Under the pieces are notes generated by a model. That model did not search any database and was not told the origin of the DNA. It saw only the letters and a list, made by a program, of their open reading frames with translations. Shown in pieces: positions 8,275 to 16,136 of a stretch of DNA of 55,692 bases. The translations under genes were made by a program, and so were the position numbers. The DNA comes from Nocardia lijiangensis NBRC 108240 (GTDB lineage: Bacteria; Actinomycetota; Actinomycetes; Mycobacteriales; Mycobacteriaceae), in assembly GCF_001613045.1 (NCBI RefSeq), contig NZ_BDBP01000074.1, positions 1 to 55,692 of the forward strand, in the 5' to 3' direction. Every line of letters begins with the position of its first letter. Within the stretch, counting starts at the first letter, position 1.

Positions 8275-11061
8275 CTACTCCGAATATCGACATGTCGGTT
8301 CCCAGCTGGACGGCATGTATTCCTGTAGCTGGGTTCGGGTCACGTAGGGAGCAGCAAGATCACATGCCGCGTCGGCGTCCCAGAGTCGATCCCACACCCG
8401 CACTGTCTTGTCGTAGCTGGCGGAGGCCAGCCGGGCACCGTCCCGGCTGAACGCCATTGCATTCACCCAGCCGGTGTGTCCGGTGAGCGGTGCGCCGATC
8501 GGCCGCCCGGTGGCCGGGTCCCACACCCGCACCGTTTTGTCGAAGCCTCCGGAGGTCAGTCGGCCGTCCGGGCTGAACGCTACCGAGAACACTCCGTTGG
8601 TGTGGCCGGTGAGCGATTCGCCGACCTGATCGCCGGTGGCCGGGTTCCACAATCGCACGGTGTTGTCCCGGCTGGCGGTGGCGAGACGGGTGCCGTCTGG
8701 GCTGAACACCACGACGTTCACCCCGTTGGTGTGGCCGGTGAGCGGCTCGCCGATCGGGCGCCCGGTGGCCGGATCCCACAATCGCACGGTCTGATCGGCG
8801 CCGGTGGAGGCCAGTCGGGTGCCGTCCGGGCTGAACGCTATCGAGTACACCCCGTCGGTGTGTCCGGTGAGCGGTGCGCCGACTTGCTCGCCGGTGGCCG
8901 GGTTCCACAATCGCACGGTGTTGTCTCGGCTGGCGGTGGCCAGTCGGGCGCCGCCCGGGCTGAACGCTACCGAGTACACCCAGCCGGTGTGTCCGCTGAG
9001 CGGTTCACCGACCTGCTCGCCGGTGGCCGGGTTCCACAATCGCACGGTGTTGTCTCGGCTGGCGGTGGCCAGCCGGGTGCCGTCCGGGCTGAACGCTACC
9101 GAGTACACCCAGTCGGTGTGTCCGGTGAGCGGTTCACCGACCTGCTCGCCGCTGGTCGGGTCCCACAGCCGCGCAGTCTGATCGGCGCCGGCCGAGGCCA
9201 GTCGGGTACCGTCCGGGCTGAACGCCACCGAGAACACCCAGCCGGTGTGACCGGTGAGCAGGTCGCTTACGGGTCGGCCGGAGATCAGATCCCACAACCT
9301 CACGGTCTGATCGGTGCCGCCGGTGGCCAGTCTGGCCCCATCCGAGCTGAACGCTACCGAGTGCACCGCGTTGGTGTGGCCGGTGAGTGGTTCGCCGACT
9401 TGCTCGCCGGTGGCGGGGTCCCATAGCCGCACTGTTTTGTCGAGACCGGCGGTGGCCAGCCGGGTGCCGTCCGGGCTGAACGCCACCGAGTGCACCCCGT
9501 CAGTGTGGCCGGTGAGTGGTTCGCCGACTTGCTCGCCGGTGGCGGGGTCCCATAGCCGCACTGTTTTGTCGAAACTGGCGGTGGCCAGCCGGGTGCCGTT
9601 CTGGCCGAACGCTACCGAGTACACCCAGTCGGTGTGTCCGGTGAGCGGTTCGCCGATCGGCCGCCCGGTGGCCCGGTCCCACAACCTCACGGTCTGATCG
9701 GTGCCGCCGGTGGCCAGTCGGGTGCCGTCCGAGCTGAACGCTACCGAGTACACCCAGCCGGTGTGACCGATGAGTGGGGTGCCCACGGGCCGGCCGGACA
9801 TCAGATCCCACAACCGCACGGTCTGATCGGCGCCGGCGGTGGCCAGCTGGCTGCCGTCCGGGCTGAACGCTACCGAGTGCACCCCATCGGTGTGGCCGGT
9901 GAGTGGTTCGCCGACTTGCTCGCCGGTGGCCGCATCCCAGACCCGCACCGTTTTGTCGAAACCGGCTGTGGCCAGCCGGGTGCCGTCCGGACTGAACGCC
10001 ACCGAGTACACCCCGCGGGTGTGGCCCATGAGTGGTTCGCCGACTTGCTCGCCGGTGGCCGCATCCCACACCCGCACTGTTTTGTCGAGGCCGGCCGTGG
10101 CCAGTCGGGTGCCGTTCGGACTGAACGCCACCGCGGTCACCGAGTCCGTGTGTCCGGTGAGCGGGGCACGAACCTGCTGAGCATTGCGGTGGCTGAAGGC
10201 GATGCGGGCGTTGACCAATGCGTTGGTGGCCTGCCAGAGCGGCGCCGGGGTTGCCAGGCTGCTCTCGGCGGCGAGCGCGAGAGCGGCCGCGGCATTGCCG
10301 GTGGCATCGCGGGAGGCCGCGGTCAGGGCGAGAGCGACCGCGTCGTTGCGTTGGCGTACCGCCTCTCGCTCTTTCGCGATCGCGATCGTTGCCGCGGCGA
10401 TCGCGAGAACGGTCAATAGGACCAGCCCCGCGACGGCGGTGCGCCGCAACCGCCGGAAACGGCGTTGCTCGCGTAGATCCTCGCTGGCCAGTTCATATTT
10501 GGGTTTGCCGTGGATCGGGGCTGCGAGGTCGGTGACCTTCTCCCGGAATATCGCAGCGCGCGGGTCCCATGGCGTGTCCTCGGAGACGTCGACGTAGAAC
10601 GGTTCGGTGGCCAGGGCCCCGGGTTGCGTCAGCACCGGCAGGGCCACGTCGGATCGGTCCGGATCGAATCGTCCGGTGTCTTCGTCCCAGGTCAGGTGTC
10701 CGTTGGCGACGACGAAAAGCAGCTGGTCCGGTCCGTGCCGCTGCAGCCAGTGGGTGACTTCCTTGTTGACCCAGCCGGAAGCTGCCGCGTCGCGGGAGAG
10801 GACCACGATCAGGTAGCGGGCGCGGTCCATTGCCTCGGTGACTCGGCCCCACAGGTTGGGGCTGGCGGTGAGGTCGGTGGCGTCGCGGAAGACCCGCAGA
10901 GCGTGCAGGTGGCCCATGCGTCGGCCGATGCGATGCAGACCCTTCTGGATTCCCGCGGCGACCGGCCGATCATCGTGGGCGTAGGAGATGAAGGCGTCGT
11001 AATCGAACGACTCCCTGCTCCCGCGAGCCTGCCCCGGAACCTCCGGGGCCTGAGCACACAT
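8275..11061 (-). CDS. TIR-domain / transmembrane / 14-WD40-repeat protein
   Basis: I chose the ATG at 11061, which has GGGAG seven bases upstream; an in-frame ATG at 11094 lacks a ribosome site. This gives 928 residues. Residues about 18-125 form a TIR domain starting YDAFISYAHDD, with SGWVNKEVTHWL placing Glu101 where the NADase glutamate of SARM1-type TIRs lies (WVxKE). A TM helix spans about 208-229, followed by a charged and alanine-rich helical linker. Residues 300-901 are 14 WD40 repeats of about 43 residues (GHTDxVxSVAFSPDGTRLATA...DxTVRLWD), enough for two seven-bladed propellers. The TIR domain would face the cytoplasm, and the side of the propellers depends on topology. It probably couples sensing by the propellers to NAD+ cleavage or signalling. 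Confidence 0.88.
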   Translation of the reverse strand: MCAQAPEVPGQARGSRESFDYDAFISYAHDDRPVAAGIQKGLHRIGRRMGHLHALRVFRDATDLTASPNLWGRVTEAMDRARYLIVVLSRDAAASGWVNKEVTHWLQRHGPDQLLFVVANGHLTWDEDTGRFDPDRSDVALPVLTQPGALATEPFYVDVSEDTPWDPRAAIFREKVTDLAAPIHGKPKYELASEDLREQRRFRRLRRTAVAGLVLLTVLAIAAATIAIAKEREAVRQRNDAVALALTAASRDATGNAAAALALAAESSLATPAPLWQATNALVNARIAFSHRNAQQVRAPLTGHTDSVTAVAFSPNGTRLATAGLDKTVRVWDAATGEQVGEPLMGHTRGVYSVAFSPDGTRLATAGFDKTVRVWDAATGEQVGEPLTGHTDGVHSVAFSPDGSQLATAGADQTVRLWDLMSGRPVGTPLIGHTGWVYSVAFSSDGTRLATGGTDQTVRLWDRATGRPIGEPLTGHTDWVYSVAFGQNGTRLATASFDKTVRLWDPATGEQVGEPLTGHTDGVHSVAFSPDGTRLATAGLDKTVRLWDPATGEQVGEPLTGHTNAVHSVAFSSDGARLATGGTDQTVRLWDLISGRPVSDLLTGHTGWVFSVAFSPDGTRLASAGADQTARLWDPTSGEQVGEPLTGHTDWVYSVAFSPDGTRLATASRDNTVRLWNPATGEQVGEPLSGHTGWVYSVAFSPGGARLATASRDNTVRLWNPATGEQVGAPLTGHTDGVYSIAFSPDGTRLASTGADQTVRLWDPATGRPIGEPLTGHTNGVNVVVFSPDGTRLATASRDNTVRLWNPATGDQVGESLTGHTNGVFSVAFSPDGRLTSGGFDKTVRVWDPATGRPIGAPLTGHTGWVNAMAFSRDGARLASASYDKTVRVWDRLWDADAACDLAAPYVTRTQLQEYMPSSWEPTCRYSE
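8359..10164. repeat. 14 tandem ~129-bp WD40-coding repeats
   Basis: The WD40 part of the TIR gene consists of 14 near-identical units of about 43 codons, each with the GHT...AFSPDGTRLA...TVR(L/V)W(D/N)PATGEQVGEPL pattern. Differences cluster at a few positions: DG/GW/NG/DW after GHT, and FDK/ADQ/RDN before TVR. This is coding repetition, not CRISPR or satellite DNA. Confidence 0.9.
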
Positions 11062-11206
11062 GGGTTGACTCCCTGCTCTCCAGCCGAGGTGCATGACCTG
11101 GACTGTCCGAGCATGACGCGCACGAGTTCGGACGTCGCGCGTAGTTTGCTACTCGCTTTCGCAGGAAGTCGTGGAGTGGCGCGCAGGGCGTCGAGTTCGG
11201 CGGCAG

Positions 11207-12145
11207 TTACCTGCCTGCCGGGGTGGACACGTCGATCGGCACTCCGGTCTCGCGCTCGGAGACCTCCCACAGTTTGGCGATGGCGCCGCTCATGCCGATC
11301 TTGCGGAAGATCGGTTTGCGCACCGGCGGTCCGTTGTTGACGAACAGCGGGCCGTAGAACTCACCGCCGTTCGCGGCCGGGTCGGTCGCTGCGCGCAGCT
11401 GTGGCAGCGCCCCGTCGGATGCGGACATACCCGTGTGCACAGCGGCCCAGTGACTGAACCGCTGTGTCGCGCCGCCGCCGGATTCCTGCACACTGACCGC
11501 TTGGAGGTTGGTGTTCGACAAGCCCGGATGCGCGAGGAGGCTCGCCGCGCCCACGCCCGCCCGCTCGAACTCGCGCTGCAGTCCCAGGCCGAAATGGAAG
11601 TTGGCGAGCTTGGCCTGGCCGTACGCGCGCCACGGCCCGTAGCGGCCTTCGAGGTGCGGGTTGGCCGGATCGACGGCGCGGCCCATGTGATGGGCCGTGC
11701 TCGTCACGGTGACCACCCGGGCGTGCGCACCGCGCAGCAGCGCGGGCATCAGCAGCGCGGTCAGGGTCCAATGCCCCAGGTGGTCCACACCGAACTGCAT
11801 CTCGAAACCGTCGACGGTCTTCGACTCGACGGTCGCCATCACTCCGGCGTTGTTGATCAGCAGGTCGATGCGCGGATGTGCGGCGAGGATCTGTTCGCTC
11901 GCCGTGTGGACGGATGCCTGCGCGGCGAGGTCGAGCGCCACCAATTCCAGGGAGGCGTCCGGCGCCGTCGCGCGGATGCTTTCGATCGCGGCCGCGGCCT
12001 TGTTCTGATTGCGCACCGCCATCACGACATGCGCGCCCTTCGCCGCCAGTTGCCGCGCCGTCTCCAGCCCGAGCCCGCTGTTGGCCCCGGTCACCACCGC
12101 AGTCCGGCCGCGCTGATCAGGGATTTCGGACGTGTTCCAGAACAT
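11207..12145 (-). CDS. SDR-family oxidoreductase (retinol dehydrogenase/WWOX-like branch)
   Basis: A 312-residue short-chain dehydrogenase. TGANSGLG (19-26) binds the nucleotide, LLINNAGVM lies near 95-103, and the catalytic set is Ser149 (TVTSTAHHMG), Tyr175 and Lys179 (YGQAKLAN). An Arg in VVMAVRNQNKA suggests NADP(H). The length, with an extended C-terminus, fits retinol-dehydrogenase-type SDRs found widely in actinobacteria with unknown substrates. An AGGAGG lies before the ATG. About 145 bp of A/T-richer DNA with short inverted repeats (for example GGTTC...GAACC near 12213-12229) precedes it and probably holds its promoter. No linked regulator is obvious. Confidence 0.87.
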   Translation of the reverse strand: MFWNTSEIPDQRGRTAVVTGANSGLGLETARQLAAKGAHVVMAVRNQNKAAAAIESIRATAPDASLELVALDLAAQASVHTASEQILAAHPRIDLLINNAGVMATVESKTVDGFEMQFGVDHLGHWTLTALLMPALLRGAHARVVTVTSTAHHMGRAVDPANPHLEGRYGPWRAYGQAKLANFHFGLGLQREFERAGVGAASLLAHPGLSNTNLQAVSVQESGGGATQRFSHWAAVHTGMSASDGALPQLRAATDPAANGGEFYGPLFVNNGPPVRKPIFRKIGMSGAIAKLWEVSERETGVPIDVSTPAGR

Positions 12146-12296
12146 CGCGAACCTCCTGGCCGAATGGTTCGTTCGGTCACGAAATCTACCAAAACTAGTT
12201 CGGAAGAGCGGCGGTTCGGAAGCTGAACCGGAGAACTACTGATCAACCCACTGAACCTCGTCACTCGACCGCTCACCGCGCAATCCGAGGTCGCTT

Positions 12297-13244
12297 TCAG
12301 CCGATCGGCTGGATGGTCTCCCGGTCACGGCCGACCGCCGTTGCGTCGGAAGAGTTTTCGGTGCTATTGCCGGAGGTGGCGGTGCAGGCGCCGTGGCGGG
12401 TGAAGGGCTCGGCGAGCTGAGCCAGGTAGCCGACGGGGTAGTCGGGTTTGGCGGCCATCCCGAGGTCGGCGCTGGTGAAGCGGCGGGCGGGGTCGTAGCT
12501 GTAGGTGCGCAGCAGGTGATCCCAGAGGAGGGTGAACAACCCGAAGTTGACGTCGCCGATGCCCGCCCATTTGAGGTGGTGGAAGCGGTGGCCTTCGTTG
12601 AGCGCCAGGACGTATTTGAACGGGCCGACGCGGTAGTCGGCGTTGGAGTGTTGCAGCAGCAGCTGCACCGCGACCGCCAGCGACAACGCCGCCGCGACCG
12701 GCACCGGGATCCCGGCCAACAGCAGTGGGGTGACGCCTGCGGTCATCTCGAGGGTTTGGTGCAGGGGATGTTTCATCAGGCCGTTGAGGCCGTAGAAGCG
12801 GGTCACGCTGTGGTGCACAGCGTGAAACCGCCATAGCAGACCGATCTTGTGACTGGCGTAGTGCGTCAGAGTGATGCCGAAATCGGCGACCAGAATGGCG
12901 ATCAGAACCTGAACGACGAAAGGCCAACCGGTAGGCCAGATCCCGTCACCGGGGACGAGCGCGGCCAAGGCCGGGATGGCGGCGACGCTGGTGAGAATGA
13001 GTGTTTCGTTGACGAAGGTATGCGCGGTATCGCGCCCCGCATCGCCGTGGGAGCTGTTCCAGACACTCCGATACGGCAGCAGGCGTTCGACGGCGAACGA
13101 CAATGCGATAGCGGCAATCAGCAGAGCGAGCAGCCAGGCTTTGTTGGCTCCGCCTGCGGCCAAGGCGATTCCGGCGCCGTTGATACCGAGCAGCATGAGC
13201 GGTGCGTAGCCGTAGCGAATGAGGGGTCGAACGATTGTGGACAT
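12297..13244 (-). CDS. Sterol desaturase / fatty acid hydroxylase family membrane protein
   Basis: A 315-residue membrane protein with at least four hydrophobic segments in the first half and the eight-histidine di-iron set: HYASHK, WRFHAVHHS, HPLHQTLE and a late GHRFHHLKW. This is the FA_hydroxylase superfamily, which uses O2 and a di-iron centre to hydroxylate or desaturate lipids. The bacterial substrate here is unknown. It follows the AraC gene by 43 bp on the same strand, so the regulator probably controls it. No clear ribosome site precedes the ATG at 13244. Confidence 0.85.
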   Translation of the reverse strand: MSTIVRPLIRYGYAPLMLLGINGAGIALAAGGANKAWLLALLIAAIALSFAVERLLPYRSVWNSSHGDAGRDTAHTFVNETLILTSVAAIPALAALVPGDGIWPTGWPFVVQVLIAILVADFGITLTHYASHKIGLLWRFHAVHHSVTRFYGLNGLMKHPLHQTLEMTAGVTPLLLAGIPVPVAAALSLAVAVQLLLQHSNADYRVGPFKYVLALNEGHRFHHLKWAGIGDVNFGLFTLLWDHLLRTYSYDPARRFTSADLGMAAKPDYPVGYLAQLAEPFTRHGACTATSGNSTENSSDATAVGRDRETIQPIG

Positions 13245-13287
13245 GGATTCAGCGTCGCCGCCGCACCCCGGTGCGGGCTTGTAGAAA

Positions 13288-14037
13288 TCAGCTGAGCTGC
13301 GCGGCCGGTGGAGGTCGCCAGCCGGTCGCGATGAGAGCTTCGGTGGGGGTGATGCCGAACAGGTCGCGACAGGTTTTGGTGAGATGGGCGCTGTCGGTGA
13401 AACCCGTAGCGTGTGCGGCCTCGGTCAGCGAGCCGCCCGCGCGCACGGTGCCGACCGCCAGTTGCAGCCGAGTCCAACGCCGCCACGCCGCATACGGCAG
13501 CCCTACCTGCTCGGTGAACAGATGCGACAGGCGACTCGGCGACATCGCCACGGCGGCCGCGAGATCGCCCAGCGACGGTGGCCCGCCCGCGGAAGCCGCT
13601 GCCACGCGCAGCGCCTCGGCAACCACCGGGTGCGTGGACCGCCACGACGGACGCGACACCGAATTCTGCTGCGGCGCTATCGATGTGGTGCGCGGGATCG
13701 CCGCGGTGATCCAGCTGGTGACGTGATCGGCAGGCAGGCAACGCAATCGAGTGAGGGCGGCGCGACCGACGGTGCCCGCGGAGTCGAGGTAGGCGATGAA
13801 GCCCTTGGTGGCCGGGGCGGCGCGCACTTCGTGACGCACGCCAGGCGGGATGATCGCCACTTCGGCGTTCGCGGAGCGTCCGGCGGCGTCGATCAGGGTC
13901 ACCTCGCCCGCGGTGACGAGCAGGACTTGGACGGCGGCATGGGAATGGGCTCCGGTGTCACCGATGTCGCCGGTGAAGGCCATCAGACCGGGGGTGAACA
14001 CGACCCCGCCGAGCCAGCGCGGCATCGTCACGGTCAC
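13288..14037 (-). CDS. AraC-family transcriptional regulator (cupin + HTH)
   Basis: A 249-residue protein with a GTG start at 14037. The N-terminal cupin (HSHAAVQVLLVTAGEVTLIDAAGR, IIPPGVRHEV) is followed by a two-HTH AraC domain (SPSRLSHLFTEQVGLPYAAWRRWTRLQ; GFTDSAHLTKTCRDLFGITPTEA). The start overlaps the stop of a reverse-strand MFS remnant (GTGA arrangement), which suggests that the two were once translationally coupled. It probably activates the downstream sterol-desaturase-family gene. Confidence 0.87.
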   Translation of the reverse strand: MTVTMPRWLGGVVFTPGLMAFTGDIGDTGAHSHAAVQVLLVTAGEVTLIDAAGRSANAEVAIIPPGVRHEVRAAPATKGFIAYLDSAGTVGRAALTRLRCLPADHVTSWITAAIPRTTSIAPQQNSVSRPSWRSTHPVVAEALRVAAASAGGPPSLGDLAAAVAMSPSRLSHLFTEQVGLPYAAWRRWTRLQLAVGTVRAGGSLTEAAHATGFTDSAHLTKTCRDLFGITPTEALIATGWRPPPAAQLS

Positions 14038-14165
14038 CGCGATGAGCTGTGGACGGGCAGGCGAACCGCGATGAGCACAGCGAAGGCTGCGCTGATCGCT
14101 GCGCAGACCGAAAACACCGACGACATCGCGTGAGTGTAGGCGACCCCGGCCGCGTCCAGCAGCAT
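14034..14165 (-). pseudogene. C-terminal remnant of an MFS drug transporter
   Basis: A 43-codon reverse frame encodes MLLDAAGVAYTHAMSSVFSV followed by one hydrophobic helix and RLPVHSSSR. This looks like the last TM helix and tail of an EmrB/QacA-type 14-TM exporter (the AFVDGMSTVFLVAA... region). Nothing upstream continues the homology, so the rest is deleted. Its stop overlaps the AraC start. It faces the PadR operator region, so the lost pump may have been the original PadR target. Confidence 0.5.
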
Positions 14166-14170
14166 CACTA

Positions 14171-14225
14171 AGTGTTGCTAAGTACCGGTAGTCAACGTTA
14201 CTATGTACTAGTAGTCAGCAACACT
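14171..14225. promoter_or_regulatory. PadR-type operator region (inverted repeat)
   Basis: The arms AGTGTTGCT (14171-14179) and AGCAACACT (14217-14225) are exact inverted repeats 37 bp apart. Between them lie the short palindromic pieces TACTATGTACTAGTA and GTACCGGTAG. Such ATGTAC/GTACAT-rich dyads are usual targets of PadR repressors. The region lies just before the padR-like gene, so autoregulation is likely. Confidence 0.5.
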
Positions 14226-14247
14226 GAATAGTCGAGGGAGGTGCTCC

Positions 14248-14577
14248 ATGGGCAAGCAGGTGACGGAGATGCTCAAGGGGACGCTGGAAGGCATCGTCCT
14301 TGCGATCCTGTCCCGCCGGCCCGCCTACGGCTACGAGATCACGGCGTGGCTGCGGGATCAGGGCTTCTCCGATATCGCCGAGGGCACCATCTATGCGCTG
14401 CTGGTCAGGATCGAGCAGCGCGGCCTCGTCGACGTGGAGAAGGTCCCGTCCGAGAAGGGGCCGCCGCGCAAGGTGTACTCCCTCAACGCTCAGGGACGGG
14501 AATATCTCGAAGAGTTCTGGAGGACTTGGAGCTTCCTCGCCGAACGGCTCGAGCAGCTCCACGAAGGAGGTAAGTAA
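14248..14577 (+). CDS. PadR-family transcriptional regulator
   Basis: A 109-residue winged-helix protein. LKGTLEGIVLAILSRRPAYG is the family's opening helix pair, IAEGTIYALLVRIEQRGLVDVE is the recognition helix and wing, and a C-terminal helix YLEEFWRTWSFLAERLEQL forms the dimer. It belongs to the short PadR subclass, which typically represses membrane-stress or efflux genes. The AGGGAGG ribosome site is clear. The DUF1048 gene follows after 2 bp, an arrangement common in Gram-positive bacteria. Confidence 0.92.
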   Translation: MGKQVTEMLKGTLEGIVLAILSRRPAYGYEITAWLRDQGFSDIAEGTIYALLVRIEQRGLVDVEKVPSEKGPPRKVYSLNAQGREYLEEFWRTWSFLAERLEQLHEGGK

Positions 14578-14579
14578 CC

Positions 14580-14960
14580 ATGTCCGATGTCGAAAAGGGC
14601 GGCTTCATCGCAAAGGTGATCGGGCCCAAGCGGCGATGGCGGCAGTACAAGGCGCGCGCGAGAGAGCTTCCGCCGAACTACCGCGGGGCGATCGAAGCGA
14701 TCGAGCGTTACCTGATGCACTTCGTGCCGATCGACGGCGACAGCAATGCGTCGATGTTCGAAGACCTCGCCGACCTGTTCGAACGCGCCGCGGCGGACGG
14801 AACGCCGATCCGCGAGATCGTCGGAGAGGACCCGGTGGTGTTCGTCGAGGCGTTCGTCCAGAACTACTCGGAGGGTGGCTACGTTCCCGCCCGTGCGCGG
14901 AAGCAGCTGACCGACGCCCTCGCGCGCTCCGCTACTGCGGACGCAGGACCAGCACGGTGA
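14580..14960 (+). CDS. DUF1048-domain protein
   Basis: A 126-residue soluble protein. VIGPKRRWRQYKARARELPPNYRGAIEAIERYLMHF is the conserved helical core of DUF1048, followed by an acidic segment and FVEAFVQNYSEGGYVPARARKQL. These proteins are regularly encoded directly after PadR regulators; their function is not known to me. It ends in a 29-bp convergent overlap with the metallophosphoesterase gene. Confidence 0.85.
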   Translation: MSDVEKGGFIAKVIGPKRRWRQYKARARELPPNYRGAIEAIERYLMHFVPIDGDSNASMFEDLADLFERAAADGTPIREIVGEDPVVFVEAFVQNYSEGGYVPARARKQLTDALARSATADAGPAR

Positions 14961-16059
14961 TTTCGCTCGGTGCGAAGACCCGCAGTTGCGGCCCCCAGAA
15001 GCCGGTTCCCCGGCTGGTGTAGAGCTGGGTGCCGCCGTGGCGGCTCAGTCCGGCGACGACCGGCTGGTCGAGGCGGACGAGATAGTGGAAGGGCCAGATC
15101 TGGCCGCCGTGGGTGTGGCCGGAGATCTGTAGTGCCACACCGGCGGCCGCGGCGTCGGTGATCTGCTTGGGTTGGTGGGCGAGCAGCACGACCGGTGCGC
15201 CCGGGTCCGCACCGGCGAGCGCGGCGGGAAGGTCCGGGCCATGACCGGCCAGGCCGATGCCCGTCGGGTCGTCGATGCCCGCGATCACCAGGTGGTCGTC
15301 GCCGCGGCGCACTGCCACGTGCTGGTTGTGCAGCGGTTGCCAGCCGAGCGACCTCATGTGGTCGATCCAGCCTTGCGCGTCGCCGAAGTACTCGTGGTTG
15401 CCGGTGATGTAGAACCGGCCGAGCTCGGCCTCGACCTTGCCGAGCGGATCGACCTGCGCGCGCCGCTTCGCCACCGAGCCGTCCGCGAGATCACCTGCGT
15501 GGCAGGCGATATCGGGACGTTGCGCGTTGACCACCTCGACGACGCGTTCCGACCAGCGCAGTCGGTTCAGCGCGGCGAAATGGGTGTCGGTGACGACTAC
15601 CAACCGCAGGCCGTCCAGCGCCGGGCCGAGCCCGGGGATGGATACCTCGACGGTGCGAACACGCGGTACCCGCCGTGCTTCGATCACGCCCCATACGACG
15701 AGCGCGGTTGCGGCGGCGAGCACGCCCGCGGCGACGATCCGGGAGCGGGCAGGATCACCGACACCGGCCACGGCGAGTCCGAGGCGCGCAACGTTGCCGA
15801 ACACCGACCAGCTGAACACCACCCACATCACGCCGAGCAGCGTGTCGCCGACGATCGAGGCGGCATCCGACTGCGCGGGCCCGTGGCCGAGATACATCGA
15901 GGCGGGCAGACAGCAGAACGCCAGCGCGAACAGCGCCGAACCGAGCCAGAACAGCGAGCCGGTTCCCTGCGTGGGCGCCGCCACCAACGTCCACCACGGC
16001 AGCAAGATCAGTACAGCGGGGATCGCCAGGAACATGACCAAGCGGGGTACATATCTCAA
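14932..16059 (-). CDS. Membrane-anchored metallophosphoesterase (YaeI/YkoQ-like)
   Basis: A 375-residue protein. Several N-terminal TM segments (residues about 5-150) precede a calcineurin-like phosphoesterase domain with all metal-ligand motifs in order: VVTDTHFAAL, CHAGDLADG, ITGNHEYFG, LLAHQPKQI and SGHTHGGQIWPF. The start is TTG at 16059 with GAGGA nine bases upstream; the next in-frame ATG (16035) has no ribosome site. Related enzymes hydrolyse lipid-linked phosphodiesters or pyrophosphates; the substrate here is unknown. It probably acts at the membrane. Confidence 0.85.
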   Translation of the reverse strand: MRYVPRLVMFLAIPAVLILLPWWTLVAAPTQGTGSLFWLGSALFALAFCCLPASMYLGHGPAQSDAASIVGDTLLGVMWVVFSWSVFGNVARLGLAVAGVGDPARSRIVAAGVLAAATALVVWGVIEARRVPRVRTVEVSIPGLGPALDGLRLVVVTDTHFAALNRLRWSERVVEVVNAQRPDIACHAGDLADGSVAKRRAQVDPLGKVEAELGRFYITGNHEYFGDAQGWIDHMRSLGWQPLHNQHVAVRRGDDHLVIAGIDDPTGIGLAGHGPDLPAALAGADPGAPVVLLAHQPKQITDAAAAGVALQISGHTHGGQIWPFHYLVRLDQPVVAGLSRHGGTQLYTSRGTGFWGPQLRVFAPSEITVLVLRPQ

Positions 16060-16136
16060 GAGGGTTCGTCCTCGCGCGCGGGTGTAGCGCGCGGTCCCTC
16101 ACCCGGCGCCATGAACACTCCCGACGATAGCAGCGG

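Noticed and set aside
8359..10164. Regular ~129-bp repeats suggesting a CRISPR-like or satellite array
   Set aside because: The period is constant, the frame is open throughout and every unit translates to a WD40 blade; there are no spacers.
8476..10419. Long open frames on the plus strand and other reverse frames across the WD40 region
   Set aside because: They are mirror frames of the GC-rich WD40 repeats and their products show only frame-shifted repeats without known motifs.
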